In this document: positions 1-6,746 of the stretch, one piece after another
How positions within the stretch are numbered: the first letter of the stretch is position 1
How the letters are laid out: each line of letters starts with the position of its first letter
Translations under genes and position numbers: made by a program
Source: a virus
Length of the DNA stretch: 64,000 bases
IMG/VR virus record: IMGVR_UViG_3300017605_000706
Span: 33,433-97,432 of that record
Strand: one strand, 5' to 3'
Notes under the pieces: generated by a model
Told to the model about the DNA's origin: nothing
The model's database searches: none
The model's input: the letters and a program-made list of their open reading frames with translations, nothing else

Positions 1-470
1 TTGAGACGCTGCAGTCTGTCGTCAAGCAGGTCATGACGCTCCTCGCGCAGAACGGCAAGCTTGCCGTTCCCGCGAACCCGTCAGCGATCATCGTCGACGG
101 CGATATCGGCAATACGACCGCGACGGCGACGCAGATCGTCGCCGCTTCGTTCGTCAACAACGCCGAAATTCGAAATGCGCTTACGCAGCGGGGTACGAGT
201 ATCCCGCCCGAGATCAACTCGATCTTGGACACTTCGCTGAGCGTCCAAGAACTCGTTCAGCGCGTAGCTGCAGGCGCGGCGGAGATCGCTGGCTTCTTCA
301 AGTACGTCTCGGAGAACTTTCCCGAGATCTCGAGGGAGCCTGTCGTCATTCAAGTTCCTGAGCCGCCTAGACGCCTCACGCCCATCGGGCTTATCGTCAT
401 AGGTGTCGTAGCTCTGATCGGCATTGGATTTCTCGGCGCAGCCGCAGCCCGTTCCAAGGAAGATATCTAA
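1..470 (+). CDS. Peptidoglycan-binding-like, C-terminally membrane-anchored protein (5' truncated)
   Basis: The reading frame is open from the window edge and an internal Met lies at 33, so the true start is probably upstream. The visible N-terminal part (LQSVVKQ..., then VDGDIGNTTATA) lines up with the LQSTLN...VDGKVGSGTVTAV segment of the protein at 47311-47970. This pattern resembles PG_binding_1 domains. A hydrophobic segment (about IGLIVIGVVALIGIGFLGAA) sits just before the C-terminus and is followed by a short charged tail, so the protein is probably tail-anchored. Its stop overlaps the next start (TAATG), suggesting translational coupling. The role in virion or cell-wall binding is inference. 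Confidence 0.75.
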   Translation, partial: ETLQSVVKQVMTLLAQNGKLAVPANPSAIIVDGDIGNTTATATQIVAASFVNNAEIRNALTQRGTSIPPEINSILDTSLSVQELVQRVAAGAAEIAGFFKYVSENFPEISREPVVIQVPEPPRRLTPIGLIVIGVVALIGIGFLGAAAARSKEDI

Positions 471-1147
471 TGCTTCGCATGACGCTTATGGGTCTCGGTG
501 CGCTATCTCCGCCAGATGAGGCTATTTGGTGGCTCGCGCCTGGCGGCCGTGACAGTTGGCCTGTTGTTGTAGCGGCGGGTCCGCTGCATCCTGATGTGAA
601 TGTACGTACTGACGACACGCGTCACTACTATTACTGGAGCAAATCTTTCTACGATAGCGTAGCTGCGTCTCTCGCTGCGATCGGACGGTCTCTTGCTACG
701 CAGCCTCCGCCGGACAAGTCGCAAATATCCGAGGACGCTTGGCCACCTCTTTTGAGTCTCGGCAAAGCTGCCGACGTCAGGACGGCGATCCAACTCGCGC
801 TCGCGAATCCGCTGAAGCCGAGCGCCCCAGCTCCTGCGCCCGCGCCGGTACCGACCTCGCCCGTACCACAGGCATCTGTGCCTGCTCCTGCGGTAACACC
901 GACGAATCCGGCAGTGCCTACAGCGCCCGCACCCACAACGCAGGTTACTCCTGCGTCGGCTGCGTCTGCCATCGTCCAATCAGGTAATCCGGCGCCTGTA
1001 CAAGCCGTTCAGGCTTCGGCCACGACCGCGATTACGCCCCCCAGCAGCGCTCTTCGTTGGGTCTTGCTAGGTGTGCTCGCCTTGGGCGGCGCGGGCGCAG
1101 GGACGTACTACTTCATCAAGAAAAGAAAGGCTGTCAAGAATGCTTGA
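470..1147 (+). CDS. Pro/Ala-rich protein with C-terminal membrane anchor
   Basis: This 225-aa protein has three parts: a globular N-terminus (about 1-110, rich in Trp and Tyr), a long Pro/Ala/Val low-complexity linker (about 115-185), and one hydrophobic segment (about 195-216) with a basic tail (KKRKAVKNA). That layout suits a membrane-anchored stalk that projects a domain. It overlaps the next gene by 8 bp. I do not recognise the N-terminal domain. A virion or envelope location is inferred from the neighbours, several of which are tail-anchored. Confidence 0.85.
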   Translation: MLRMTLMGLGALSPPDEAIWWLAPGGRDSWPVVVAAGPLHPDVNVRTDDTRHYYYWSKSFYDSVAASLAAIGRSLATQPPPDKSQISEDAWPPLLSLGKAADVRTAIQLALANPLKPSAPAPAPAPVPTSPVPQASVPAPAVTPTNPAVPTAPAPTTQVTPASAASAIVQSGNPAPVQAVQASATTAITPPSSALRWVLLGVLALGGAGAGTYYFIKKRKAVKNA

Positions 1148-1400
1148 AGGAATCAAGGCGCTGCTCAGCTCTGAGAAAGCCATCGCCGCTGGCGTACTCG
1201 TCTTCTTGTCGGGCGTCTTCGTCCTAACAGGTAAGATGACCGTCGACGCTTGGCAAAATTACACGCAGTGGGTGCTGGGCATCTACGTGACGGGTAAGAC
1301 CGTTCAGGGTTCGGTCTCTGCATGGGCTAGCACGAAAACGCCTACGTCGCTTGACGGTACCACCGGCGGATCGACGATGGGCACTGGGAAGGGCGGTTGA
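1140..1400 (+). CDS. Small two-segment membrane protein
   Basis: The 86-aa product starts at an ATG inside the end of the previous gene. It has two hydrophobic stretches (about 12-30 and 43-60) separated by KMTVDAWQNYTQW, and a Gly/Thr/Ser-rich tail (about 65-86). The size and topology would fit a holin or a small virion membrane protein. No motif decides between these. It is embedded in the membrane and basic protein cluster of the first 6 kb. Confidence 0.8.
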   Translation: MLEGIKALLSSEKAIAAGVLVFLSGVFVLTGKMTVDAWQNYTQWVLGIYVTGKTVQGSVSAWASTKTPTSLDGTTGGSTMGTGKGG

Positions 1401-1402
1401 TC

Positions 1403-1672
1403 GTGGCTAAGCGCAGAACCAAGCCTTCCAAGAATCGCTATTTTTGCTACGCCGTTGCGAACGGAAAGCTCAAGTGGGTCGCCAACACGACCACGGGCTT
1501 CTCCTTTCACAAGGCCCGCGCGAAGCTACTGCGTCCTAGCGAGGCCGCTGATCTGGCCTCCAACCGCGGAGTACGCTGCAAGATCGCAAAGTACAACGCG
1601 CACAAAGGCCAGCTGGGGTACGTCTACACCGGACGTACGCATCAGTGGAAGGCTAAGCGGCGGGGGCGCTGA
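1403..1672 (+). CDS. Basic protein with C-terminal YVY/WKA tag
   Basis: I chose the GTG at 1403, which gives an N-terminus (M-AKRRTK) like its neighbours and has a GGAAGGGCGG purine tract upstream. A TTG two codons earlier is the alternative. The 89-aa product is very basic. Its C-terminal twenty residues (LGYVYTG..., WKAKRRGR) match the ends of the proteins at 3938, 4178 and 5209, although the remainder of each protein differs. The tag may mark proteins for packaging, membrane or DNA association, or processing; that is inference. Confidence 0.85.
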   Translation: MAKRRTKPSKNRYFCYAVANGKLKWVANTTTGFSFHKARAKLLRPSEAADLASNRGVRCKIAKYNAHKGQLGYVYTGRTHQWKAKRRGR

Positions 1673-1675
1673 CCA

Positions 1676-1963
1676 ATGGCCAAGATTAACGTCTGCGGCG
1701 TGAAAGTTCCGGCAAGCGGGATGAACACGTATGGCGGTGGCCACATTGCGCCCACCGCGCGCAACCTGGGCCAATACGCCAAAGTTAGTAAAGCGACGGC
1801 GAAGAAGCTCGCTGCTAGCGCAGGCCGCGATCGGCCACCGCGACCTGGCTACGAGATGACGTTGTGTAACGGCGTCTATCTTAGCAACAGCGCCGGACGC
1901 TTCGAAGTCGTTAGCCGCGGACCCGGCGAAAACTTATTCGGCGTTCGTAGAAGGAGACGTTAG
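1676..1963 (+). CDS. Basic protein with poly-Arg C-terminus
   Basis: This 95-aa protein begins MAKINVCGVKV and ends in five arginines. It lies 3 bp after the previous gene and 2 bp before the next, so it is part of the same transcript. No known domain is visible. The Arg tail is shared with several neighbours (1966, 2933, 4418, 4861) and would suit binding to DNA or to a phosphate-rich membrane face in the virion. Confidence 0.85.
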   Translation: MAKINVCGVKVPASGMNTYGGGHIAPTARNLGQYAKVSKATAKKLAASAGRDRPPRPGYEMTLCNGVYLSNSAGRFEVVSRGPGENLFGVRRRRR

Positions 1964-1965
1964 TC

Positions 1966-2193
1966 ATGGCCAAGCGGCACAAATCCCCAGAATTCAGAAC
2001 CGGCGACTGCGTCAAGTCGCCGCCTGAGCATCACGACGCTGGTAAAATCGTCGGTCGGGAACGCGATCTGTACCATGTCATGTTCTTCGGCGCCATGCGC
2101 CCCAAACGCTTCAAAGCCTACGAGCTTGTGGCCGCGGCGTGTCCTACGTGGCTTGCCGGCACTAAGCCTCGTCGCAGACGCCGTAGGCGTTGA
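1966..2193 (+). CDS. Small basic protein, possible SH3/KOW-like fold, poly-Arg tail
   Basis: The 75-aa protein carries a stretch (FRTGDCVKSP... GKIVGRERDLYHVMFFG...) resembling the short beta-strand pattern of KOW or SH3-like barrels. It ends in seven arginines. It is closely spaced after the previous gene. A nucleic-acid-binding role is an inference from charge and pattern only. Confidence 0.8.
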   Translation: MAKRHKSPEFRTGDCVKSPPEHHDAGKIVGRERDLYHVMFFGAMRPKRFKAYELVAAACPTWLAGTKPRRRRRRR

Positions 2194-2222
2194 TCTCTTC
2201 CTGCTTAGCCTAGCTAATCCTT

Positions 2223-2615
2223 ATGAATCCCAGACTCAACTATCTTGCGTGTATCACGGTTTCTGTCGCGCTCCTGTTGAACGCGTCCTGTTCGAACCCC
2301 GAGCAGACTCGTCGCAAGACGGTCGCTGGCGCGTTCAAAGGCGTCAACGCAGCTCGAGACGGTTTCGTTGCATGGGATCTAGCGCGGCAGGACCAGATCA
2401 TCGCAGCCGCAACGTCGATCAGCGACGGCGAGGCCAAGCTCAAGAGCTATCGCGAGCACCGTCATATGGTCGAGCTTGCCTTCGAAGTTGCCTATCGTGG
2501 GCTCGCGCTCGCCGCGCTTGAACCGACGATCGCCAATCTCGACAAGGCGCTTACTGGCGTCAACCAGCTCTACAATCTGATCCAGGGCTTGACCGGAAAG
2601 AAGTTGGGACCGTGA
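2223..2615 (+). CDS. Putative lipoprotein
   Basis: The 130-aa product has a typical secretion signal (MNPRLNYLACITVSVALLL) ending in NASC, a plausible though imperfect lipobox with Cys at about 23. The mature part is helical and Ala/Leu-rich. A small lipoprotein inside a virion/lysis cluster could be an outer-membrane spanin subunit, but the low proline content argues against a classic Rz1. Its TGA overlaps the next GTG (GTGA). Confidence 0.8.
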   Translation: MNPRLNYLACITVSVALLLNASCSNPEQTRRKTVAGAFKGVNAARDGFVAWDLARQDQIIAAATSISDGEAKLKSYREHRHMVELAFEVAYRGLALAALEPTIANLDKALTGVNQLYNLIQGLTGKKLGP

Positions 2616-2872
2616 GTACAACCGACGAACTTCTCGATCTCGCCACGGAAGGCTTGTCCGTCATTGCGCAACTGACGTCCAACGTCGTTGACGACAATGC
2701 CGTGCTTGTCATCAAAGCCGTTCGCGCCGTGATCGAAGCATTCGAGAGCCACAAAGCAGGCGCCGTCTCGTATACCGACGTACTCGATGAGTATGCCAAG
2801 CTAGCGAAATCGCTAGAAGCGAACGACACTGCTGCTGACGCAAAGCTCAAAGACAAGTTCCCTTCTACGTAA
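2612..2872 (+). CDS. Small helical acidic protein, function unknown
   Basis: The GTG start overlaps the stop of the lipoprotein gene. The 86-aa product is predominantly helical and acidic (Glu/Asp with Ala/Val heptad-like spacing), in contrast to the very basic neighbours. No signal peptide or membrane segment is visible. Coupling to the lipoprotein suggests a joint role. Confidence 0.8.
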   Translation: MSTTDELLDLATEGLSVIAQLTSNVVDDNAVLVIKAVRAVIEAFESHKAGAVSYTDVLDEYAKLAKSLEANDTAADAKLKDKFPST

Positions 2873-2898
2873 GAGCTTGACTTTCCTATCAGCTTCAG

Positions 2899-2918
2899 TA
2901 GATCATATCTTTGATCTA
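2899..2918. promoter_or_regulatory. Inverted repeat in the leader of the 2933 gene
   Basis: TAGATCA, six bases, TGATCTA form perfect 7-bp arms immediately before the AGGAGATCC ribosome-binding region of the next gene. It could be an mRNA hairpin protecting or regulating that start, or an operator. A TTGACT lies at 2877-2882 but no well-spaced -10 follows it. Confidence 0.45.
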
Positions 2919-2932
2919 GGAGATCCTACCCA

Positions 2933-3343
2933 ATGGCTTCCAAGGCACAGCCTCTCTACAAGCGCTGCAAGAAGGGCGTCCACAAGTCGGGCGCTAAGAA
3001 GGGCCGTCTCATGCAGGGCTATATTTGGCCCGGTGGCGGCAAGTGCCCTGTGAAGGGTGTTGTTGGTGGCAAGAAGGCAAAGGCTTCGCCCAAGAAGCGT
3101 AGCCGTAAGCCGAGCCGTCACAGCGTCGCGTACCGCTCTCAGGCTGCTGCTGCCGGACGCTACGGCGCAGGCGCCGAAGCGTTCATTCGTCGCATGAAGA
3201 TGACGAAGTCCAGCGGTGCACGCCCGCCCGCTAGTTACTCGCAGCAGGCTTCTGCACTTCAACGTATCTACGGCCGTTCGGGTTCGATGTCCGGCGCTAG
3301 GCGGTCGCGGCCTGTGCGCGGTCGTCGTCGGCGTCGCCGCTAA
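2933..3343 (+). CDS. Very basic DNA-binding-like protein with poly-Arg tail
   Basis: The 136-aa protein is extremely rich in Lys, Arg, Gly and Ser throughout and ends in RGRRRRRR. It starts after a good AGGAGA site and an inverted repeat, and codon choice is biased (for example AAG for Lys throughout), which suggests high expression. The composition fits a genome-condensing core protein of a virion. That role is inference; no known domain is visible. Confidence 0.85.
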   Translation: MASKAQPLYKRCKKGVHKSGAKKGRLMQGYIWPGGGKCPVKGVVGGKKAKASPKKRSRKPSRHSVAYRSQAAAAGRYGAGAEAFIRRMKMTKSSGARPPASYSQQASALQRIYGRSGSMSGARRSRPVRGRRRRRR

Positions 3344-3395
3344 ACGTAGACGGCGCTAAACCAAAACCAACCCAGAAAGAGATAGGTAAACTACC

Positions 3396-3842
3396 ATGGC
3401 TATCACGTTCTCGCTCGTCTACGCCTCGCCTCGCCACCTTCGCTACCTGGCTACCAACTCGGGTTCGCCCCTGGGTGGTACTCAGAACATCCCGAACGAC
3501 GGCGGCGCGACCCCTGACCTTCTGACCGACATCAACACGCAGGCGTCGGGTTCGCTCCAGAAGATCATCACGGCCCGCACCAACGGTATCGGTACCGTCG
3601 TTGCTGGCGCGCTGACTCAGGCGCAGGCCCGCGCGATCATGAACGCCGACGGTACGGTTAGCGTCGGTAACGCGCTCGTTCCCCGTGCCGTTACGACGGT
3701 CTCGCCGCGCTCTGGTACCGCTACCTGGGTGATCGACATCAACGTCGACGGCCAGGGCGACCCCGTTGTTGCCGTGACCTCGTCGGCTGCTGCCGGCGAC
3801 GCGTACGTCGACATCCAGGCGCTGCACTCGATCCGCGACTGA
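3396..3842 (+). CDS. Candidate abundant virion protein (possible capsid or spike protein)
   Basis: The 148-aa protein is neutral to acidic and rich in Gly, Ala, Thr and Val with alternating polar and hydrophobic stretches typical of a beta protein (for example TATWVIDINVDGQGDPVVAV). It lacks a signal or membrane segment. It has its own ribosome site (AGAGATAGG), strongly biased codons and a strong terminator just downstream, all pointing to high expression. Among the genes seen here it is the best candidate for a major structural protein. I cannot assign a capsid fold from sequence alone. Confidence 0.8.
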   Translation: MAITFSLVYASPRHLRYLATNSGSPLGGTQNIPNDGGATPDLLTDINTQASGSLQKIITARTNGIGTVVAGALTQAQARAIMNADGTVSVGNALVPRAVTTVSPRSGTATWVIDINVDGQGDPVVAVTSSAAAGDAYVDIQALHSIRD

Positions 3843-3924
3843 TCGGTCTGGCGACCGATTGGCCGATACCATCGGCCCCGGCCCGTGCTGTACGAAGCCA
3901 GCCGGACGGGGCCTCTCTTTTTTT
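3842..3924 (+). terminator. Hairpin chain with rho-independent terminator
   Basis: Three hairpins follow the stop codon: ATCGGT/ACCGAT (3842-3859), GGCCGAT/ATCGGCC with a 3-nt loop (3861-3877), and GGCCCCG (3874-3880) with CGGGGCC (3907-3913), then seven T (3918-3924). The second and third share bases and are mutually exclusive. The last is a canonical intrinsic terminator and separates the 3396 gene from the genes after it. Confidence 0.8.
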
Positions 3925-3937
3925 CAGGGGGTGAGTC

Positions 3938-4174
3938 GTGGCAAAGCCGAGACGCAGCCGATCAGCTGCCCAAAAACGACGAATTAAAGAAACGGCTGTG
4001 TGCAAGGGTCTGTGGCGTAAGATGCACGGCGCCCAAGCCCCTAAATCCGGCAAGCGCATGATGAAGTTCATGGCTGAGTGCTTCCAGCATATGGGCACAC
4101 GCCGAGGCGGTCTCGGCTACGTCTACCAGGGAACGCATCACACCTGGAAAGCCAAGCGCCGCGGAGGACGTTGA
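3938..4174 (+). CDS. Basic protein with C-terminal YVY/WKA tag
   Basis: GTG start soon after the terminator. The 78-aa product is basic and mostly helical, and ends with the shared tag (LGYVYQGTHHTWKAKRRGG then R). The body (residues 1-55) has no clear similarity to the other tagged proteins, so the tag looks like a reusable module. It opens a second co-oriented run of basic and membrane proteins (3938-6262). Confidence 0.85.
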   Translation: MAKPRRSRSAAQKRRIKETAVCKGLWRKMHGAQAPKSGKRMMKFMAECFQHMGTRRGGLGYVYQGTHHTWKAKRRGGR

Positions 4175-4177
4175 ACA

Positions 4178-4417
4178 ATGTCTAAGGCAATTAGCATTAC
4201 AGCGCGCGCGGCTATCTCAAACGCGCGCGCAGGTCATTGCAAGGCGGCGAAGCTTCTAAGAGGCGATTTGAGGCGCCTCCCAAAGAAGACGGCCTCCGAC
4301 AAGAAGACCGCTAAAATGGCGCGCGTGATCGTCGATCACTTGTGCGGCGGACTCGGCTACGTCTATCAAGGCACAGCTCAGCGTAGTTGGAAGGCTTCTC
4401 GTAGGAAGGGTCGCTGA
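4178..4417 (+). CDS. Basic protein with C-terminal YVY/WKA tag
   Basis: The 79-aa protein begins MSKAISITARAAISNARAG, is basic and helical, and ends LGYVYQGT...SWKASRRKGR. The last twenty-one residues are nearly identical to those of the 5209-5475 protein, while the first 55 residues are only loosely similar. The next GTG start directly abuts its stop codon. Confidence 0.85.
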   Translation: MSKAISITARAAISNARAGHCKAAKLLRGDLRRLPKKTASDKKTAKMARVIVDHLCGGLGYVYQGTAQRSWKASRRKGR

Positions 4418-4864
4418 GTGGCCAAGGCGCCTGCAAATCGCCGCGTCAAGCATCAACACGACGCCATGACTGCCGCCAAGCGCGGCCAGTGTCGCGTTGC
4501 GGCCGTGCACATGCAGAGCGCCAAGCCTACTCGAGGCAGCTCGCCCGTCGAGCGCAGCCACTTCAAGCGCGCGGCGGCGATCGTCCATGAGAACTGTCAG
4601 TGGTCGGCGGCCAGGCTCGCCGGGCCATCGGCGGACTCGAGCAAGTATATCGTCACGTGGGGCGCGGGTTCGCAGCGTGAAGAGTTTATCACCGATGCGC
4701 TCAAGCTCGCCAAGCGCAAGAGCGGTAGTCCGTTCGGCGCGTCGATCTATCGCCGTGACAAGCCAGGGCGCGGAACACTGATCGCGACCTGCGCGAACGC
4801 TGTCTGTAAGCCGGTCAGCGGCCAGACACTGTCTGGCGCCAAGTCCAAAAAGAGGCGGAGATGA
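4418..4864 (+). CDS. Basic virion-cluster protein with KKRRR tail
   Basis: GTG start immediately after the previous stop. The 148-aa protein has a basic helical N-terminus (1-65, with HxxA and C residues), a middle stretch with beta character (KYIVTWGAGSQREEFITDAL) and a KSKKRRR end. It overlaps the next gene by 4 bp (ATGA). No family recognised. Confidence 0.82.
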   Translation: MAKAPANRRVKHQHDAMTAAKRGQCRVAAVHMQSAKPTRGSSPVERSHFKRAAAIVHENCQWSAARLAGPSADSSKYIVTWGAGSQREEFITDALKLAKRKSGSPFGASIYRRDKPGRGTLIATCANAVCKPVSGQTLSGAKSKKRRR

Positions 4865-5205
4865 GCACATCGACGTCAAAGATTGTCGGTTTTGGCAGCG
4901 CCGGTGTCGCTGCGGCGGCTCTTGTCGTGTCGTTTCTGCACAAGCCTAAGGCTACCAAGATCATCGCAAGCCTAAGCGGTGTCCTCGGCGCGACAACTCT
5001 TGGCCTAGCCGGCCGGCAGATGACCGTAACCCACACGCTCATGCCTGCGCCAGGAGGCCAAGCGGACCAGTCAAACTCTACAGCGCTTCGCGCAGTCGCC
5101 TTTGGCGGCGGCGCGCTCCTGACGAGCGCGGTTGCGCTGTTGATCGGATCAAGCTCGTGCAAGGCGCCCAAGGCGCTGGGGCGCGCTCGAGGAAGAAGGA
5201 GATAG
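4861..5205 (+). CDS. Multi-pass small membrane protein with basic tail
   Basis: The 114-aa protein has hydrophobic segments at about 6-26, 34-52 and 78-98, followed by a basic tail (KALGRARGRRR). It contains short Ser/Thr-rich ends. Membrane topology together with the Arg tail shared by soluble neighbours suggests that the tail faces DNA or another acidic partner. Function unknown. Confidence 0.82.
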   Translation: MSTSTSKIVGFGSAGVAAAALVVSFLHKPKATKIIASLSGVLGATTLGLAGRQMTVTHTLMPAPGGQADQSNSTALRAVAFGGGALLTSAVALLIGSSSCKAPKALGRARGRRR

Positions 5206-5208
5206 CCG

Positions 5209-5475
5209 ATGCCTCGTGGAAAATGCAGCCGTGCCGCGTTCGCGGCAAAGATCCGCGACGTCAAGCGCCTCCGTTCGAAGGTCCCGGCGGATCTACGCCC
5301 GCTGTTCAACCACCTGCTCAAGCTGTCTATAAACAGCGTCGAGCATGGTTACTGCCAACGCGCGGGACAAGAAATCGCCTACGCGCGCAAGCTCTACCAG
5401 AAGCATGGCCTCGGGTACGTCTACCAGGGAACGCCGCAGCGTAGCTGGAAGGCTTCCCGCAGGAAAGGTCGTTGA
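5209..5475 (+). CDS. Basic protein with C-terminal YVY/WKA tag
   Basis: The 88-aa protein starts MPRGKCSRAAFAAKIRDVK and ends LGYVYQGTPQRSWKASRRKG then R. It is the fourth carrier of the tag. A central helix contains KARKLYQKHGLGYVY-like junction sequence, so the tag follows a helical body as in the 4178 product. Separated from the previous gene by 3 bp. Confidence 0.85.
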   Translation: MPRGKCSRAAFAAKIRDVKRLRSKVPADLRPLFNHLLKLSINSVEHGYCQRAGQEIAYARKLYQKHGLGYVYQGTPQRSWKASRRKGR

Positions 5476-5477
5476 AA

Positions 5478-5774
5478 ATGTACCTAGCAGAAGCCACCGG
5501 GTTCGATGCCGCTACTTGGATCGCCGCACGCGGTGGCGCAGGCGTCGTCACGCCGTATCAAGTTGCGCTGCTCTTCACCGATAGCGCAGCCAACCAGTGG
5601 GACTCGATCGCCGCGAGCCTCATCGCCGCCAACGTCCCGTCGAGTGTCGTCAGCACGGGCCGCGGGTTCGCCAACCAAGTCGGCATCACGCCTGATTGGC
5701 GCGTGAAGGCAAAGTGGGCAGGCATTGGCGCTCTCGGTGGAGCCATCCTGTGCATTCTGGGAAACCGTCGATGA
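5478..5774 (+). CDS. Tail-anchored membrane protein
   Basis: I chose ATG 5478, seven bases after AGGAAAGG; a TTG at 5472 is the alternative. The 98-aa product has an Ala-rich soluble part (about 1-75) and a single C-terminal hydrophobic segment (WAGIGALGGAILCILG) followed by NRR. Same anchor layout as the proteins at 1, 470, 5771, 16640, 17296 and 47311. Overlaps the next gene (ATGATG). Confidence 0.82.
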   Translation: MYLAEATGFDAATWIAARGGAGVVTPYQVALLFTDSAANQWDSIAASLIAANVPSSVVSTGRGFANQVGITPDWRVKAKWAGIGALGGAILCILGNRR

Positions 5775-6262
5775 TGAGCCTCGGGCTTCTGCCCAAGAAG
5801 ACGCACGGTTCTGGGGGCCTCTTTGGTACGGAAGGCCAACCTACAGACCTAACTTCGTTCGTCGCTTGGCTCGCCACGAAGCCCGCGACTGATATTGTCT
5901 ACATCGTTGACGACAAGAATCCGCAGGGTACGGTCGTCACCGTCGAAGCTTGGCAGGCGATCGACGCCGACGCCAAGTCCAAGAAGATCAACTTTCAGCT
6001 GCGCGACGCCAACATCAAGAACGCGCCTGCGTTGGCCATCAAAGCCGTCGGGCCTGCCGGCATGTTGCACGACGCGCTGGCGAAAGTCCTCAGCCAACCG
6101 CTGCCCACGCAGCCGGTCACGATCAAGGCCGACCCCGTTCGAACCGGCGCTAAAGTCGTCATGGCCCTCAGCGCCGTGACGGCGGTTGGGCTGCTGCTCC
6201 TCTGGTACGGACCGGGCGCGAAGAAACGCTACCCGCATCGCTACGCCAGGGCCAGCCGATAG
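5771..6262 (+). CDS. Tail-anchored membrane protein
   Basis: Start is ATG 5771 or 5774, both overlapping the previous stop. The 163-aa protein has a soluble alpha/beta part (about 1-130, with IVYIVDD and GTVVTVEAW) and a C-terminal hydrophobic segment (about 135-150) followed by a basic tail ending YARASR. The 3' end overlaps the convergent metalloprotease gene by 95 bp. Confidence 0.82.
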   Translation: MMSLGLLPKKTHGSGGLFGTEGQPTDLTSFVAWLATKPATDIVYIVDDKNPQGTVVTVEAWQAIDADAKSKKINFQLRDANIKNAPALAIKAVGPAGMLHDALAKVLSQPLPTQPVTIKADPVRTGAKVVMALSAVTAVGLLLLWYGPGAKKRYPHRYARASR

Positions 6263-6728
6263 ACTGCAGCAAGTCGCGATCAGCGCGAGTGAGCGCCGCG
6301 CCTGCGATCGACGACATGGCGCCTTGGTTCGGCGCTAGATGACCCCCTGAGTTCAAGATCAGGTGGCCTAACTCATGGGTCGCGACGTTAGCGCGGTCTT
6401 TGCCCTGGGCGTCTTCGCGGATCCAGAACGCCCTGTCGACCAGATAGGCCCGTCCCCACGCTGGATCCTCGCCCTCCATGCGATCCGCCCACACTGTAAT
6501 ATCGAGACGGCACTCTCGGTTTTCGTACTTGAACCATTGCGGCCTGCAGACCGGCAAAGGCGGCGCCGAGGCTACTAGCACTTTGAATCCGCATTCTTCC
6601 CAGCGCTTCGCGCCCTCGACGACCTTGTCGTGCTCAGCGACGCCCCGCCCGAAGTGTAAGACGATCGTCGGTAGGCTCTTGGGGTAGCACGCGGTGGTAA
6701 AGGTAAGCAGAAGTACTAAAACCCTCAC
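6168..6728 (-). CDS. Metzincin-like zinc metalloprotease, lipoprotein
   Basis: GTG start. The 186-aa protein begins with a short signal (RVLVLLLTFTTAC) whose Cys14 could be lipidated. It carries HELGHLILNSGGH (His118, Glu119, His122, His130) and a downstream Met in GAMSS, as in metzincin peptidases. The third His is two residues further away than in the usual HExxHxxGxxH spacing. LTRADRDLLQSIG after it resembles the helix following the Met-turn in matrixins. Likely an envelope-located peptidase; substrate unknown. An extended -10 box lies 6 nt before the start. Confidence 0.8.
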   Translation of the reverse strand: MRVLVLLLTFTTACYPKSLPTIVLHFGRGVAEHDKVVEGAKRWEECGFKVLVASAPPLPVCRPQWFKYENRECRLDITVWADRMEGEDPAWGRAYLVDRAFWIREDAQGKDRANVATHELGHLILNSGGHLAPNQGAMSSIAGAALTRADRDLLQSIGWPWRSDAGSVSSRPVRTRGAAAQPPSRR

Positions 6729-6734
6729 CCGAGA

Positions 6735-6743
6735 ATAGTATCA
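6735..6743 (-). promoter_or_regulatory. Extended -10 box for the metalloprotease gene
   Basis: On the minus strand the sequence reads TG-A-TACTAT, then six bases, then the GTG start. There is no room for a normal leader, so the transcript would be leaderless or nearly so. The same arrangement recurs upstream of 7805, 16057, 16618 and 16640. Confidence 0.5.
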
Positions 6744-6746
6744 CGT

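Noticed and set aside
503-979. Long minus-strand ORF opposite the Pro/Ala-rich gene
   Set aside because: Its Arg/Cys-rich translation is the antisense of GC-rich Pro/Ala codons; no motif or start signal. Same reasoning applies to other antisense ORFs such as 7023-7724 (+) and 36499-37338 (-).
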